Of a DNA stretch of 64,000 nt, positions 48,710 to 58,637 are shown piece by piece (position 1 is the stretch's first letter; the number at the start of each line of letters is the position of its first letter). The translations under genes were made by a program, and so were the position numbers. The notes under the pieces were generated by a model. That model searched no databases. It worked only from the letters and a program-made list of their open reading frames with translations, and had not been told where the DNA came from. The stretch lies in NCBI RefSeq assembly GCF_012910905.1, contig NZ_WTVN01000014.1, forward strand, positions 40,279 through 104,278, given 5' to 3'. Origin of the DNA: Aromatoleum toluvorans. Lineage in GTDB: Bacteria; Pseudomonadota; Gammaproteobacteria; Burkholderiales; Rhodocyclaceae.

Positions 48710-49618
48710 CTACGCACCACCCCAGCCGGGTTTCACGGCAGGCCCCGAGGTGCCGCGACCACGCACCGGCAGGTGCGGCAGCGCAAAGCCCTGCGTATAA
48801 GCTGCGCGCCGCACCAGCGTGTATTTGAACCACCAGCCGCCCGCGACCGCAGCGAAGCCTGCGAGCACCAGCGCCGCACCCGCGAGCGGCGCCCCCAGCA
48901 CGCCGACCAGCAGCAGTATGGCCGGCAGCAGGTTGCCGTATTTCAGGAAAGACCCGTCGATCGCCGACAGCGCCCGCAGGCTGCCGACCGGAGCGCCGTC
49001 GCTACGCAGCCCGCGCAGGTAGTTGCGCCACAGCAGCACACGCACCAGGAGCAGCACGAGCACAGCAGTTGCCACCGCGACCTGGCCCGCGACCTGGGGA
49101 ATCACGAAGGGCGTAGCGACCGCCAGCAGGCTCGCACCCTCGGCAAAACCTGTCGCGGCGACCAGAGGCAGGCAGCGCGGATGCCGCCAGGCCGGGATGC
49201 CCTTGTCGGCGGCGAGGATGCGCGCCTGGGCATAGACGAAACAGGCCCCGAACACGCCGGTAAGCAGCACGAACAGCGGCTGTCCGGTGAACAGCGCCAG
49301 AGCGCCACATCCGAACACGAAAGGCGCGACCGCCGCCTCGCGCGTCATCCACGAGGTCGCCGCATGGCGATACACATTGAGCGCGCGCCACGGCTTGCCG
49401 ATCTCGAGCCACACGCAGGTGAGCCCCGCGCCGATCAGCGCCATGCCGGCGACGAGCAGCGCGCGCACGTCCGTGCCCCACAGGCTGGCGAAGGCCGCAA
49501 ACGCGAGAAGCCCGCCGCCCGCGCCGCCGGCGATGAAGTTCGACGCCGCGCGCCAGTCCCAGTTGTGCTGCTGCCGCGGCGCCACGCGCTCGCCCGGCCG
49601 GATCTTCGGAGTCTTCAT
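48710..49618 (-). CDS. padD: Phenylacetyl-CoA:acceptor oxidoreductase, membrane subunit
   Basis: Integral membrane subunit (302 aa) with about eight hydrophobic helices, DmsC/NrfD-like. It begins MKTPKIRPGERVAPRQQHNWDW, with no signal peptide. It anchors PadBC and delivers electrons to the quinone pool. 6 bp behind padC. The stop at 48710 abuts the repeat element. Confidence 0.88.
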   Translation of the reverse strand: MKTPKIRPGERVAPRQQHNWDWRAASNFIAGGAGGGLLAFAAFASLWGTDVRALLVAGMALIGAGLTCVWLEIGKPWRALNVYRHAATSWMTREAAVAPFVFGCGALALFTGQPLFVLLTGVFGACFVYAQARILAADKGIPAWRHPRCLPLVAATGFAEGASLLAVATPFVIPQVAGQVAVATAVLVLLLVRVLLWRNYLRGLRSDGAPVGSLRALSAIDGSFLKYGNLLPAILLLVGVLGAPLAGAALVLAGFAAVAGGWWFKYTLVRRAAYTQGFALPHLPVRGRGTSGPAVKPGWGGA

Positions 49619-49624
49619 GCCCGC

Positions 49625-50272
49625 TTACCCTTTGTCCCAGATGTAATACACGCCCGGCCCGGTACCGAGCTCCTCGTGCATGCGGAAAGTCTTGTTCTCG
49701 GCGATCAACCGGCTCACCTTGCTGTCCGGGTCGTCGAGGTCGCCGAAGGCCATCGCGCCGGAGATGCAGGAATTGACGCAGGCCGGCGTGACTTCCCAAT
49801 CGCGTCCAGGCACCTGCCCGGTCTTCGCCGCGAGGTCGATGCGGTCGATGCAGAAGGTGCATTTCATCGACACGCCGATGCGTGCGGAGTCGAAGCGGAC
49901 TTCTTCCGACTTGATCGGTTTGTCGCCGTAGGCGAACTTCGCCTCATGCACGATGGAGCGCGCCTCGTAGGGACAGGCCATCACGCAGTTCGCGCAGCCG
50001 ATACAGGTGTCGTAGTCGATGGCGACCAGGCCGTCGGCGCGCTTGGTGGTCGCCTTGGTCGGACACACCTCCTCGCACGGCGGCTCGTCGCAATGCATGC
50101 AGGCGACCGGCACGAAACTGCGGCGCACGTCGGGAAACTCGCCCGTCTCCAGGTCCAGCACGCGCCGCCACTGCACGCCGGGGGGCGTCGCGTTGGCGTT
50201 CTTGCACGCGGCGGTACAGGTCTGGCAGCCCACGCAGCGGCGCAGGTCGATGGTCATGGCGTAGCGGGTCAT
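49625..50272 (-). CDS. padC: Phenylacetyl-CoA:acceptor oxidoreductase, iron-sulfur subunit
   Basis: 215-aa DMSO-reductase-B-type electron-transfer chain with four cysteine groups for 4Fe-4S clusters: CVGCQTCTAAC, CMHCDEPPCEEVC, CIGCANCVMAC, and a fourth set including CTFC. It links the Mo centre of PadB to PadD. It has no signal peptide, so it faces the cytoplasm. ATG 50272 overlaps the padB end by 4 bp. Confidence 0.92.
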   Translation of the reverse strand: MTRYAMTIDLRRCVGCQTCTAACKNANATPPGVQWRRVLDLETGEFPDVRRSFVPVACMHCDEPPCEEVCPTKATTKRADGLVAIDYDTCIGCANCVMACPYEARSIVHEAKFAYGDKPIKSEEVRFDSARIGVSMKCTFCIDRIDLAAKTGQVPGRDWEVTPACVNSCISGAMAFGDLDDPDSKVSRLIAENKTFRMHEELGTGPGVYYIWDKG

Positions 50273-53028
50273 TGTGCTGCCTCCTCGCGCTCGACCTTGC
50301 GCACGGCGACGCGCACGATGTCCGAGCCGGAACCGGTCGCGTCCGTCAGCTCCATCGACATCGGCGCGATCGTGTTCAGGCTGGGCATACCGAAGTCCTT
50401 GGCGAGCGGCGTCGCCCAGTGGTCGAACTGACCGAGAATCACCAGCGTGTCAGGGCGCACGCCCTGCGCCAGCACCGCATCGCCGTAGGTCGCGCCGATG
50501 TGCGAGCGGATCTCCACCCGGTCGCCGTCGCTGATGCCCAGGCTCTTCGCGGTCTTCGCGTTCATGATCACGCCGGTGTGGCCGCGCACGTTCTGCGCGA
50601 CTTCGCGCATCAGCGCGATGCTGGCGTTGCCGCCGGTGTGGTACTGCATGCTCTTGGTCGCGAGCAGCCACAGCGGGAAGTCCTCCGGCTTGCCGCCGGC
50701 ATTCCTGATCTGCTGCGTCCAGCGGCCCGGCACGTCGTGCCACTCGGGCAGCGCGGCGTACTCGGAGAGCTGCTCGTCCCACCAGTGCATCTGGTGCTCG
50801 TGCAGGCGGTTGCCGAGCTCGCGGCCGATGCGCAGCAGCCGCTCCTGGTAGGGCATCTCGTAGCGCAGGCCCTGCTGTTCCAGCGCCGGGCTCAGGTACC
50901 ACTCGACCTTGGACATCGGCACCGTGTAGAAGCCGTGCTCCTTGAACCACTCCAGGTCATGCACCTCGCGCCCTTCGGAGAGGCTCGCGCTCGACGCGCG
51001 GCACACGGCATCCCAGATCTCTTCGACGCCGTGCTCCTTGCCCGTGTCGAGGCTGTAGTCGTAGCCCTCCGCCTTCAGCGGGGCGCCACCGCCCGCGCCG
51101 CGGTTCAGCGCGTTGTTGTAGGCCTCCAGCAGGCCCGTGCGCTTCGCAAGCTGGGTGCTGATCCACGTGAAGTCGCGCGTGTCGCCCTGCGGCTCGACCG
51201 CCGGCTGGCGCAGCACGACGCCGCGGTGCTCCCAGAACTGCTCGACGAACTTCGTGCCGCCGACCTTGATCATCTGCAGCGATTCGAGGTCGGTCGCCTC
51301 GGGCAGCAGCAGGTCGGCCATCCAGTTGGTCTCGTCCAGCGTGTAGGCGAAGGACACCGTGAAGGGGAACTTCGCGATCTCCTCGACCAGCGTGCGCGTG
51401 TCCCAGAACGAGATCGCCGGGTTGGTGCGGTAGATGAACCACACGTCCGGCATCGTCGGCATGGGCATGTTCCAGTCTTCCGGCACCTCGCGCTGGAACA
51501 TCCACGCGAGCTGGGTCGGCCCCAGCGCCTGGCTCCACGCGGTGTTGCCGACGATGGGCACCAGCGTGCGGTGGATGTTGCGCCCGGTGGGCTTGGCGAC
51601 CCAGTGTTCCTTGTCGGTCGGATTGAAGTACTGCGCCATGAAGCCGTCTTCGCCGGCCTTCACGCTCAGCAGGCGGTTGTCGTGCGGGCGGTTCAGGCGC
51701 ACCGTCGTGCCCAGCGTGCCGCCGGGGTTTTCCAGCGCGCCGACCAGCGTCGCGAGCAGGGTGCGCGCCCAGCAGCACTCGAACGCGCCCCAGCCGTTGT
51801 TCACCGACTTGCCCAGCGTCACCGCAACCGGGCGGAGCGGCAGCGTGCGGCCGTCGATCTCGATGGTCTCGCCGATCGAGGCGTTTTCCAGGTATTCGTT
51901 CGCGATGCGGCGGATCGTCGCGGCCGGCACGTCGCAGATCGACGCGGCCCATTCCGGCGAGTACTTCCGCATGTGCTCGACGAGCATGGCGTATGCGGTC
52001 TTGCCCTCGACCGCGCCGAGGTCCTGGCACACGTCGTCGGCATCGATGCTGATCGCGCCGCAGACCGGAAAGCTGCCCGCCACCGCAGGAACCACGTCGG
52101 GCGTGTCGAACGCGACCGCGCGGCCGCCGGCTTCGTCCCACACCAGCGGCTTGCGGCTCACCGGGTCGCGCAGATACAGGCCGTCGGGGCCGACCAGGTA
52201 GGGCGACGAGGTCCGGTCGCGCAGGAAGGCCACGTCCAGCTTGTCCAGCCCCTGCTCGCACACCAGCACGTGGATCAGCGCGAACATGAAGGCCGGGTCG
52301 GTCTTGGGCCGGATCGGCACCCACTCGGCCGAACAGGCGCCGGTCACCGACAGGTGCGGTTCGACCTGCACGCGCTTGTAGCCGCGCACGCGCGCCTCCG
52401 CGTGGCGCGTCACCGCACAGGGGCCGCCGGACGCCTCGACGTTGGAACCGATCGAGATCACGTAGCGCGCGAGCGGCGTATCGGCGGCGACGGTGAAGCC
52501 GCGGTGCCAGAATTCGCCGTACAGGTGCTCCGAATGCACGCACTTGACGCCCTGGCCCGAGCCGAAGCTGTAGTCGATCGGCCCCCACGCGGCGAGGAAG
52601 GCCGGCAAGGACCCCATGTACATCCCGGGCGTGCCGCCGTGGCCGAAGGTCGCCGCAACGCGCGGCAGGCCGGAATCGTCGACCAGCCCTTTCTCGCGCA
52701 CCGCCGTCAGCTTCGTAGTGACGAGATCCAGCGCCTCGTCCCAGGAGATCGGCACGAAACCCGGATCCTCGTTGCGCCCCTTCTTCGGGTTGGTGCGCTT
52801 CATCGGCTGCAGCACGCGGTGCGGGTTGTAGGTCTTCTGCACCAGGCCGTAGGCCTTCACGCACACACGGCCGCGCGCCGGGTGGATGTCCTCGGCGGCG
52901 AAGTTCGGCTCGATCTCGGTCGCGACGCCGTCGACGACCTTCACGTTCATGAAATCCGGCCCCGCCACGCAGTTGTAGCAATAGGTCGGGACCTTCCGCA
53001 CGGATTGCGGACTGGTAGTTGTGGGCAT
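50269..53028 (-). CDS. padB: Phenylacetyl-CoA:acceptor oxidoreductase, molybdenum subunit
   Basis: Catalytic subunit (919 aa) that oxidises the alpha-methylene of phenylacetyl-CoA to phenylglyoxylate, a four-electron oxidation without oxygen. DMSO-reductase family: the N-terminal FeS motif has CYNC with a later Cys in GRVCVKAYG, bis-MGD-binding blocks follow (GRNEDPGFVPISWDEAL, ISIGSNVEASG), and a C-terminal MopB-CT domain ends the chain. There is no twin-arginine signal. Unlike many relatives it therefore stays in the cytoplasm, as fits a CoA-ester substrate. I cannot assign the protein ligand of Mo. ATG 53028 (MPTTTSPQSV). Confidence 0.92.
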   Translation of the reverse strand: MPTTTSPQSVRKVPTYCYNCVAGPDFMNVKVVDGVATEIEPNFAAEDIHPARGRVCVKAYGLVQKTYNPHRVLQPMKRTNPKKGRNEDPGFVPISWDEALDLVTTKLTAVREKGLVDDSGLPRVAATFGHGGTPGMYMGSLPAFLAAWGPIDYSFGSGQGVKCVHSEHLYGEFWHRGFTVAADTPLARYVISIGSNVEASGGPCAVTRHAEARVRGYKRVQVEPHLSVTGACSAEWVPIRPKTDPAFMFALIHVLVCEQGLDKLDVAFLRDRTSSPYLVGPDGLYLRDPVSRKPLVWDEAGGRAVAFDTPDVVPAVAGSFPVCGAISIDADDVCQDLGAVEGKTAYAMLVEHMRKYSPEWAASICDVPAATIRRIANEYLENASIGETIEIDGRTLPLRPVAVTLGKSVNNGWGAFECCWARTLLATLVGALENPGGTLGTTVRLNRPHDNRLLSVKAGEDGFMAQYFNPTDKEHWVAKPTGRNIHRTLVPIVGNTAWSQALGPTQLAWMFQREVPEDWNMPMPTMPDVWFIYRTNPAISFWDTRTLVEEIAKFPFTVSFAYTLDETNWMADLLLPEATDLESLQMIKVGGTKFVEQFWEHRGVVLRQPAVEPQGDTRDFTWISTQLAKRTGLLEAYNNALNRGAGGGAPLKAEGYDYSLDTGKEHGVEEIWDAVCRASSASLSEGREVHDLEWFKEHGFYTVPMSKVEWYLSPALEQQGLRYEMPYQERLLRIGRELGNRLHEHQMHWWDEQLSEYAALPEWHDVPGRWTQQIRNAGGKPEDFPLWLLATKSMQYHTGGNASIALMREVAQNVRGHTGVIMNAKTAKSLGISDGDRVEIRSHIGATYGDAVLAQGVRPDTLVILGQFDHWATPLAKDFGMPSLNTIAPMSMELTDATGSGSDIVRVAVRKVEREEAAQ

Positions 53029-53047
53029 GTCTCCCCCGTTTGCTTTT

Positions 53048-53866
53048 TTAGTGAACCCGCTCGGGATGCGAGTAGATGCTGTGGCGCTCGCCACGCGCGA
53101 AGCCGATCAGCGTGAGGCCGGCGGCCTGCGCAACGCGCACCGCCATGCCGGTCGGTGCGGACACCGCCGCGACCACCGCGATGCCGACCGCCGCGGACTT
53201 CTGCACGATCTCGTAGCTCGCGCGGCTGGTCATGAACAGGAAACCTTCATCGAAGGCGCGGCGCTGCGCCGCGATCGCGCCGATGAGCTTGTCGAGCGCG
53301 TTGTGCCGGCCGACGTCCTCGCGCACCAGTTCGACCCGGCCGTCGAAGCCGCACCACGCGGCCGCATGCACGGCGCCGGTGAGCTCGAACAGCTGCTGGC
53401 GCGACTGCAGTTCGGCCTGCGCGCGCTGCAGGGCGCCCGCATCGAGCATGCCCGTCGCCCCGACCTTCGCGATCGGCCGACAGGCGAGCTGGTCGAGGCT
53501 CTCGACGCCGCAGATGCCGCAGCCGGTGCGCCCCGTCATCGCGCGGCGCCGGGCGCGCAGCTGGGCGAAGCGCTCGCCCGCCAGCTGCATCTGCACTTCG
53601 GTGCCGTGCGCGTGCTCGACGACCTCGATGTCGAGGATCTCGCGCGCGTTGCCAGCGATGCCCTCGCTCAGGCTGAAGCCCACCGCAAAGTCCTCGAGAT
53701 CCTGCGGCGTGGCCATCATCACGGCGTGCGAGAAGCCGTTGTACACCAGCGCGACCGGCACTTCCTCGGCCACGGAATCCTCCGCGCGGACCGCAGCACC
53801 GTCGGCCCACCGATCCACGCCGTACATTCCGTGAGCATCCGCCATCGAAATCGCACCCTGCCGCAT
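53048..53866 (-). CDS. fdhD: FdhD-like molybdenum-cofactor sulfurtransferase
   Basis: 272-aa FdhD homologue. In E. coli FdhD carries sulfur from IscS to the bis-MGD cofactor of formate dehydrogenase through a CxxC pair, seen here as GCGICGVES. The conserved REDVGRHNALDK block is present. Its stop is 19 bp ahead of padB and no formate dehydrogenase is nearby, so its client is probably PadB. ATG 53866 has GAGGTGG just upstream; a later ATG at 53845 is possible. First gene of the operon, downstream of the FNR box. Confidence 0.88.
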   Translation of the reverse strand: MRQGAISMADAHGMYGVDRWADGAAVRAEDSVAEEVPVALVYNGFSHAVMMATPQDLEDFAVGFSLSEGIAGNAREILDIEVVEHAHGTEVQMQLAGERFAQLRARRRAMTGRTGCGICGVESLDQLACRPIAKVGATGMLDAGALQRAQAELQSRQQLFELTGAVHAAAWCGFDGRVELVREDVGRHNALDKLIGAIAAQRRAFDEGFLFMTSRASYEIVQKSAAVGIAVVAAVSAPTGMAVRVAQAAGLTLIGFARGERHSIYSHPERVH

Positions 53867-53948
53867 CGTCCACCTCGCAATCCGGATTTCAGTCGCCTGC
53901 CGAGACCGACGCCTCACCCCCGACGTCTTGCGTTCACGATACAAACTG

Positions 53949-53968
53949 AACCTATCTCGGTCAAGGTT
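53949..53968. promoter_or_regulatory. Inverted repeat, possible operator at the pad promoter
   Basis: AACCT-N10-AGGTT (53949-53953 with 53964-53968) lies next to the likely minus-strand start site, 26 bp from the FNR box. It could bind the divergent PaaX-like regulator. Arms of five bases are weak evidence. Confidence 0.3.
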
Positions 53969-53993
53969 TCTGTATCGCTTTTTTCCTCATTGT

Positions 53994-54007
53994 TTGATTT
54001 ACATCAA
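53994..54007. promoter_or_regulatory. Perfect FNR-type (AcpR) binding box
   Basis: TTGAT-TTAC-ATCAA matches the FNR consensus TTGAT-N4-ATCAA at all ten bases. It is centred near 54000.5, midway between fdhD and the paaX-like gene. On the minus strand a weak -10 (GATACAG, about 53970-53976) lies where a class II FNR promoter would put it, so the pad operon is the better target. In Azoarcus sp. CIB the FNR homologue AcpR activates anaerobic benzoate genes from such sites. Confidence 0.85.
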
Positions 54008-54144
54008 TAACGCAGAATGACGCCGAAGCGATCCGTTTCGGACATCGCCGCGCGCGCGTTTCCAGCGCCTCCGGCATCGCGTTAGAATCGGCCCACCCAA
54101 CCCCTCCGCGACCTGCAGACATAACAAATAACGGTGCGAAATCA

Positions 54145-55101
54145 ATGAAAAACCGTTTCCTCGAACAGTGGATCAACGACTACCTGGCCGAGCGCCGGGT
54201 GCGCGCGAACTCCCTGATCATTACCGTGTACGGCGATTTCATCGCGCCGCACGGCGGCACCGTCTGGCTCGGCAGCTTCATCCGGCTGGTGGAGCCGCTG
54301 GGCCTCAACGAGCGCATGGTGCGCACCAGCGTGTATCGCCTGTCGCAGGATCACTGGCTGGAATCGGAACAGATCGGGCGCAAGAGCTACTACAGCCTCA
54401 CCGCCTCGGGCCGGCGGCGCTTCGAGCACGCCTACCGCCGCATCTACGACACGCCGCAGGACACCTGGAACGGTGAATGGCAGCTCGTCGTGCTGCCCTC
54501 CACGCTGGGTTCGCCCGAGCGCGACACGCTGCGCAAGGAGCTCTCCTGGGCGGGCTACGGCACCGTCGCCCCCGGGGTCATGGGGCACCCGTCAAGCGAC
54601 ACCGCGACGCTGACGGAAATCCTCCAGGACACCGGCACGCAGGACAAGGTCGTGCCGATGCAGGCGGCCACGCTCGGCGCGCTCGCGACCCGGCCCCTGC
54701 AGGATCTCGCGCGCGACTGCTGGAACCTCGACGAGATCGAGGCGACCTACCGGGAGTTCTCGGACCGCATGCGCCCGGTGCTGCGCTCGCTGCGCGCCAC
54801 GCGCAACCTCGACCCGGAACAGTGCTTCCTGATCCAGACGCTGACGATGCACGAATTCCGCCGCGCGCTGCTGCACGACCCGCAGTTGCCGGTGCAGCTG
54901 ATGCCGCACGACTGGAGCGGCACCGCCGCGCGCGCGCTGTCGCGTGCCATCTACCAGATCACCTGGCGGCACGCGCAACAGCACCTGATGGCGGTGTGCG
55001 AAACACCCAACGGGACACTGCCGGCCGCAGCCCCCTACTACTACAAGCGATTCGGCGGACTCGAATCGGAATCCGCCGACAAGGAACTGGCCGAGAACTG
55101 A
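54145..55101 (+). CDS. PaaX-family transcriptional regulator
   Basis: 318-aa regulator with an N-terminal winged helix (residues 15-90: SLIITVYGDFIAPHGGTVWLGSFIRL and MVRTSVYRLSQDHWLESEQIGRKSYYSLT). The PaaX middle and C-terminal domains end with HDWSGTAARALSRAIYQ. PaaX of E. coli represses phenylacetate genes and is released by phenylacetyl-CoA. Divergent from the pad operon, so control of pad by phenylacetate or its CoA ester is the natural inference. ATG 54145. Confidence 0.9.
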   Translation: MKNRFLEQWINDYLAERRVRANSLIITVYGDFIAPHGGTVWLGSFIRLVEPLGLNERMVRTSVYRLSQDHWLESEQIGRKSYYSLTASGRRRFEHAYRRIYDTPQDTWNGEWQLVVLPSTLGSPERDTLRKELSWAGYGTVAPGVMGHPSSDTATLTEILQDTGTQDKVVPMQAATLGALATRPLQDLARDCWNLDEIEATYREFSDRMRPVLRSLRATRNLDPEQCFLIQTLTMHEFRRALLHDPQLPVQLMPHDWSGTAARALSRAIYQITWRHAQQHLMAVCETPNGTLPAAAPYYYKRFGGLESESADKELAEN

Positions 55102-55103
55102 GT

Positions 55104-55135
55104 GCGGCGGCGCCCCGGCCCGGGCTGCCCGCCGC
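55104..55135. terminator. GC-rich hairpin between convergent genes
   Basis: GCGGCGG (55104-55110) pairs with CCGCCGC (55129-55135). The intervening CCGGCCCGGG-type sequence can add an inner stem. There is no T-run, so intrinsic termination is doubtful. Confidence 0.35.
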
Positions 55136-55146
55136 AGCGGACGCGA

Positions 55147-56269
<1,123 letters not shown>

Positions 56270-56271
56270 GT

Positions 56272-57999
56272 TCAGCTCCACTGGAGGATTTGTTCGACGA
56301 TGGCGCCGGGGCTAACCGCCAGCGGTCCGGGGTTGTGCAGCGCGCGCACCTGGCGCGGCAGGTCGTACTGCGCGCGCAGGTAGCGGTGGAACTGCCCGCT
56401 GTGCGACTGCTCGACGACCAGCGCGCGCTCCACACCCTGCAATGCCCGGGCGAACTTCTCCGGCTGCACCGGCGAGATCAGGCGCACCGCGACGAGCTTC
56501 ACGCGATGCCCGGCCGCGCGCAGGCGCTCCAGGGCTTCACGCGCGGGGCCGGCGCTGGAGCCCCAGGTAAGGATCGCAGTGTCGGCATCCTCGTCGCCGG
56601 TGATGTCGGCCCAGTGGTCGCCGTAGTTGTAGCCGGTAAGCTTGCGCAGACGCTTGTCGAGCTGGGCCTGGTGGTCGGAAGCTTGCGACGACGGGGTGCC
56701 CACTTCGTTGTGCTCGAGGCCGTCCGCCGTGTACATGAAGCCCGCCATGCCGGGGATGGCCATCGGCGACACGCCCGAGGCGGTGTTGGCGTAACGCTTG
56801 TACTGCACACCTTCGGCGAGCGCCGCCGGCTTCTCGCGCTGGCCCATGAAGGCGATCGCGGCCGAACGCGGCATCACTGCGCGCGCCTGCCCCATCGCCT
56901 GGTCGGTAAGCACGATGGCAGGGGTCTGCAGGCTTTCCGCCAGATGCACGGCCCACTGCGTCGTGAACAGGCAGTCGGCGACCGAGTTCGGCGCGAGCAC
57001 CAGATGCGGCGCGTCGCCGTGCAGGCCGTACACCGCGATGTTGAGGTCGGCCTGTTCGGACTTGGTGGCGATACCGGTCGAGGGGCCGACACGCATGACG
57101 TCCACCACCACGATCGGCACTTCGGCCGCGACCGCGAGGCCGAGCGATTCGGTCATCAGCGCGAGGCCCGGACCGGAAGTGGCGGTCAGCGACGGCACGC
57201 CGCCGTAGGAGCCGCCGATGATCTGGTTGATCGACGCGAGTTCGTCCTCGGCCTGCACCAGCACGCCGCCCACCTTGGGCAGCGCCGGGGCGAGCCATTC
57301 GAGCACTTCGGTCGCCGGCGTGATCGGGTAGGCGGCGACGAAGCGCACGCCGCCGCGCAACGCACCCATGCCGGTCGCCTCGTTGCCGGTGATGCTCCAG
57401 CGGTCGCTGGTGTCGGCCTGCGTCGCAGGCAGCCGCGGCACCGCGGGAAAGTCCGCGGCTGCTTCGACGCCCGCACGGAACGCGGCGAGACTCGCGGCGA
57501 TGGCCGCCTCGCCCTTGCGCTTCAAGGTGTCGCGCAGCACGCCGACGACGATGTCCTCGGTGAGGCCGATCAGGCCGGCGATGGCGCCGAACGCGACCAT
57601 GTTCGGGCGGCCGTCGGGGATCGTCTTAGCGAGCGCCTTCATCGCCAGGGAGATCTGCTGTGCGCCGCTGCGTGCGAACACTTCCGGCACTTCGCCTTCG
57701 CCCGGATCGCCGATGATGAGGCTGTCGGGGCCGAGCGGGATCTCCGCAGCGAAGCGTCCGACGTTCTGCCAGTCGACGCCCACCAGCAGGTGGAAGCAGT
57801 CGTCATGCGAGGCGAGCGGCGCGGTGCCCAGCCGGACCATTACCGCCGCCTCGCCACCGCGGATCTGCGGCCCCGACGAGCGCGTCATGTACGCATACCA
57901 GCCCGCCCGCGCCGCCGCCTCCAGCAGCAGGCTGCCGGCGGTCACCACCCCCGCGCCGCCGCTGCCCGCCATCACCAGTGATACCGTCTGTCCGCTCAT
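56272..57999 (-). CDS. korA: 2-oxoacid:ferredoxin oxidoreductase, fused gamma-alpha subunit (probable KGOR)
   Basis: 575-aa chain. Residues 1-190 are the gamma domain (VMAGSGGAGVVTAGSLLLEAA, then RSSGPQIRGGEAAV). The alpha part begins at about 205 with AAYPITPATEVLEWLA and has TATSGPGLALMTESLG. The gamma-alpha fusion with a short KorB matches the two-subunit KGOR of Thauera aromatica. The substrate is probably 2-oxoglutarate, since no PadH-like NAD module accompanies it. ATG 57999 has GGAGG five bases upstream. Confidence 0.9.
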   Translation of the reverse strand: MSGQTVSLVMAGSGGAGVVTAGSLLLEAAARAGWYAYMTRSSGPQIRGGEAAVMVRLGTAPLASHDDCFHLLVGVDWQNVGRFAAEIPLGPDSLIIGDPGEGEVPEVFARSGAQQISLAMKALAKTIPDGRPNMVAFGAIAGLIGLTEDIVVGVLRDTLKRKGEAAIAASLAAFRAGVEAAADFPAVPRLPATQADTSDRWSITGNEATGMGALRGGVRFVAAYPITPATEVLEWLAPALPKVGGVLVQAEDELASINQIIGGSYGGVPSLTATSGPGLALMTESLGLAVAAEVPIVVVDVMRVGPSTGIATKSEQADLNIAVYGLHGDAPHLVLAPNSVADCLFTTQWAVHLAESLQTPAIVLTDQAMGQARAVMPRSAAIAFMGQREKPAALAEGVQYKRYANTASGVSPMAIPGMAGFMYTADGLEHNEVGTPSSQASDHQAQLDKRLRKLTGYNYGDHWADITGDEDADTAILTWGSSAGPAREALERLRAAGHRVKLVAVRLISPVQPEKFARALQGVERALVVEQSHSGQFHRYLRAQYDLPRQVRALHNPGPLAVSPGAIVEQILQWS

Positions 58000-58059
58000 C
58001 CGCCCCTCCGTCATAGCCGACTGGAACCGGCGCGCACCCCACGCGCCTCGATGGGGCCA

Positions 58060-58088
58060 ACTCTACTTTCCGTTTTGCTTCCTGTCAA
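58060..58088 (-). promoter_or_regulatory. Sigma-70 promoter of korA with an overlapping operator
   Basis: On the minus strand a perfect -35, TTGACA (58088-58083), exactly 17 bp, then TAGAGT (58065-58060). The leader is about 54 nt. A small palindrome, CAAA-TTG-TTTG (58086-58096), overlaps the -35 and could bind the divergent MarR protein. For the marR side TTGTTT-N15-TATCAT (58090-58116) is a weak candidate. Confidence 0.68.
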
Positions 58089-58169
58089 ATTGTTTGTCTT
58101 CCACTATTTTTATCATCGTTTGGACGGCATACTTCGGGCACCCAACGTTTTGTTTACCCCCGATATTTC

Positions 58170-58631
58170 ATGACCCTAAAAAAATCGACGGACAAGAAAG
58201 GTCTCGACTTCGGCATGCTGCCTGGCCTGGCGGGCTACCAGCTGCGCCTCGCGCAGATCGCGATCTTCCGTGACTTCGCCGAAGGACTCGGTGAATTCGA
58301 CGTCACCCCTGGTCTGTTCGGCATCCTCGTGATCATCGAGGCAAACTCCGGGCTCAAGCAGACCGAGCTCGCCCGTGCCGCCCACCTCGACCGCTCGACG
58401 GTGGTTTCCGTCATCGACAACCTGGAGCGCCGCAACCTCGTCGAGCGCCGGCCGGCCGAAAACGACCGCCGCTCGAACTCGCTCGTGCTCACCGCCGACG
58501 GCGCCGCGCTCCTCAAGAAGCTCAAGCGTCGCGTGGTCGAACACGAGAAGCGCCTCGTCGAACACCTCGACGACGATGAGCGCGCCACCCTCGTCGCGCT
58601 GCTGCAGAAGATCTTCCCCGAACACCGCTGA
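58170..58631 (+). CDS. MarR-family transcriptional regulator
   Basis: 153-aa winged-helix regulator. LKQTELARAAHLDRSTVVSVIDNLERRNLVERR is seen as helices 3-4, followed by the wing NDRRSNSLVLTADGAALL. It is divergent from korAB and first of three plus-strand genes. MarR-type BzdR/BoxR-like or BadR-like sensors control benzoyl-CoA pathways in related organisms, but the ligand here is not known. ATG 58170. Confidence 0.9.
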   Translation: MTLKKSTDKKGLDFGMLPGLAGYQLRLAQIAIFRDFAEGLGEFDVTPGLFGILVIIEANSGLKQTELARAAHLDRSTVVSVIDNLERRNLVERRPAENDRRSNSLVLTADGAALLKKLKRRVVEHEKRLVEHLDDDERATLVALLQKIFPEHR

Positions 58632-58637
58632 GGCCTC

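Noticed and set aside
50272..53115. 947-codon open frame antisense to padB
   Set aside because: It is an exact shadow of padB in GC-rich DNA. Its translation is a run of Arg, His, Ala and Val without domains, and it lacks a ribosome-binding site. The same applies to the long antisense frames over rne, the acyl-CoA ligase gene, korA and the pch genes.
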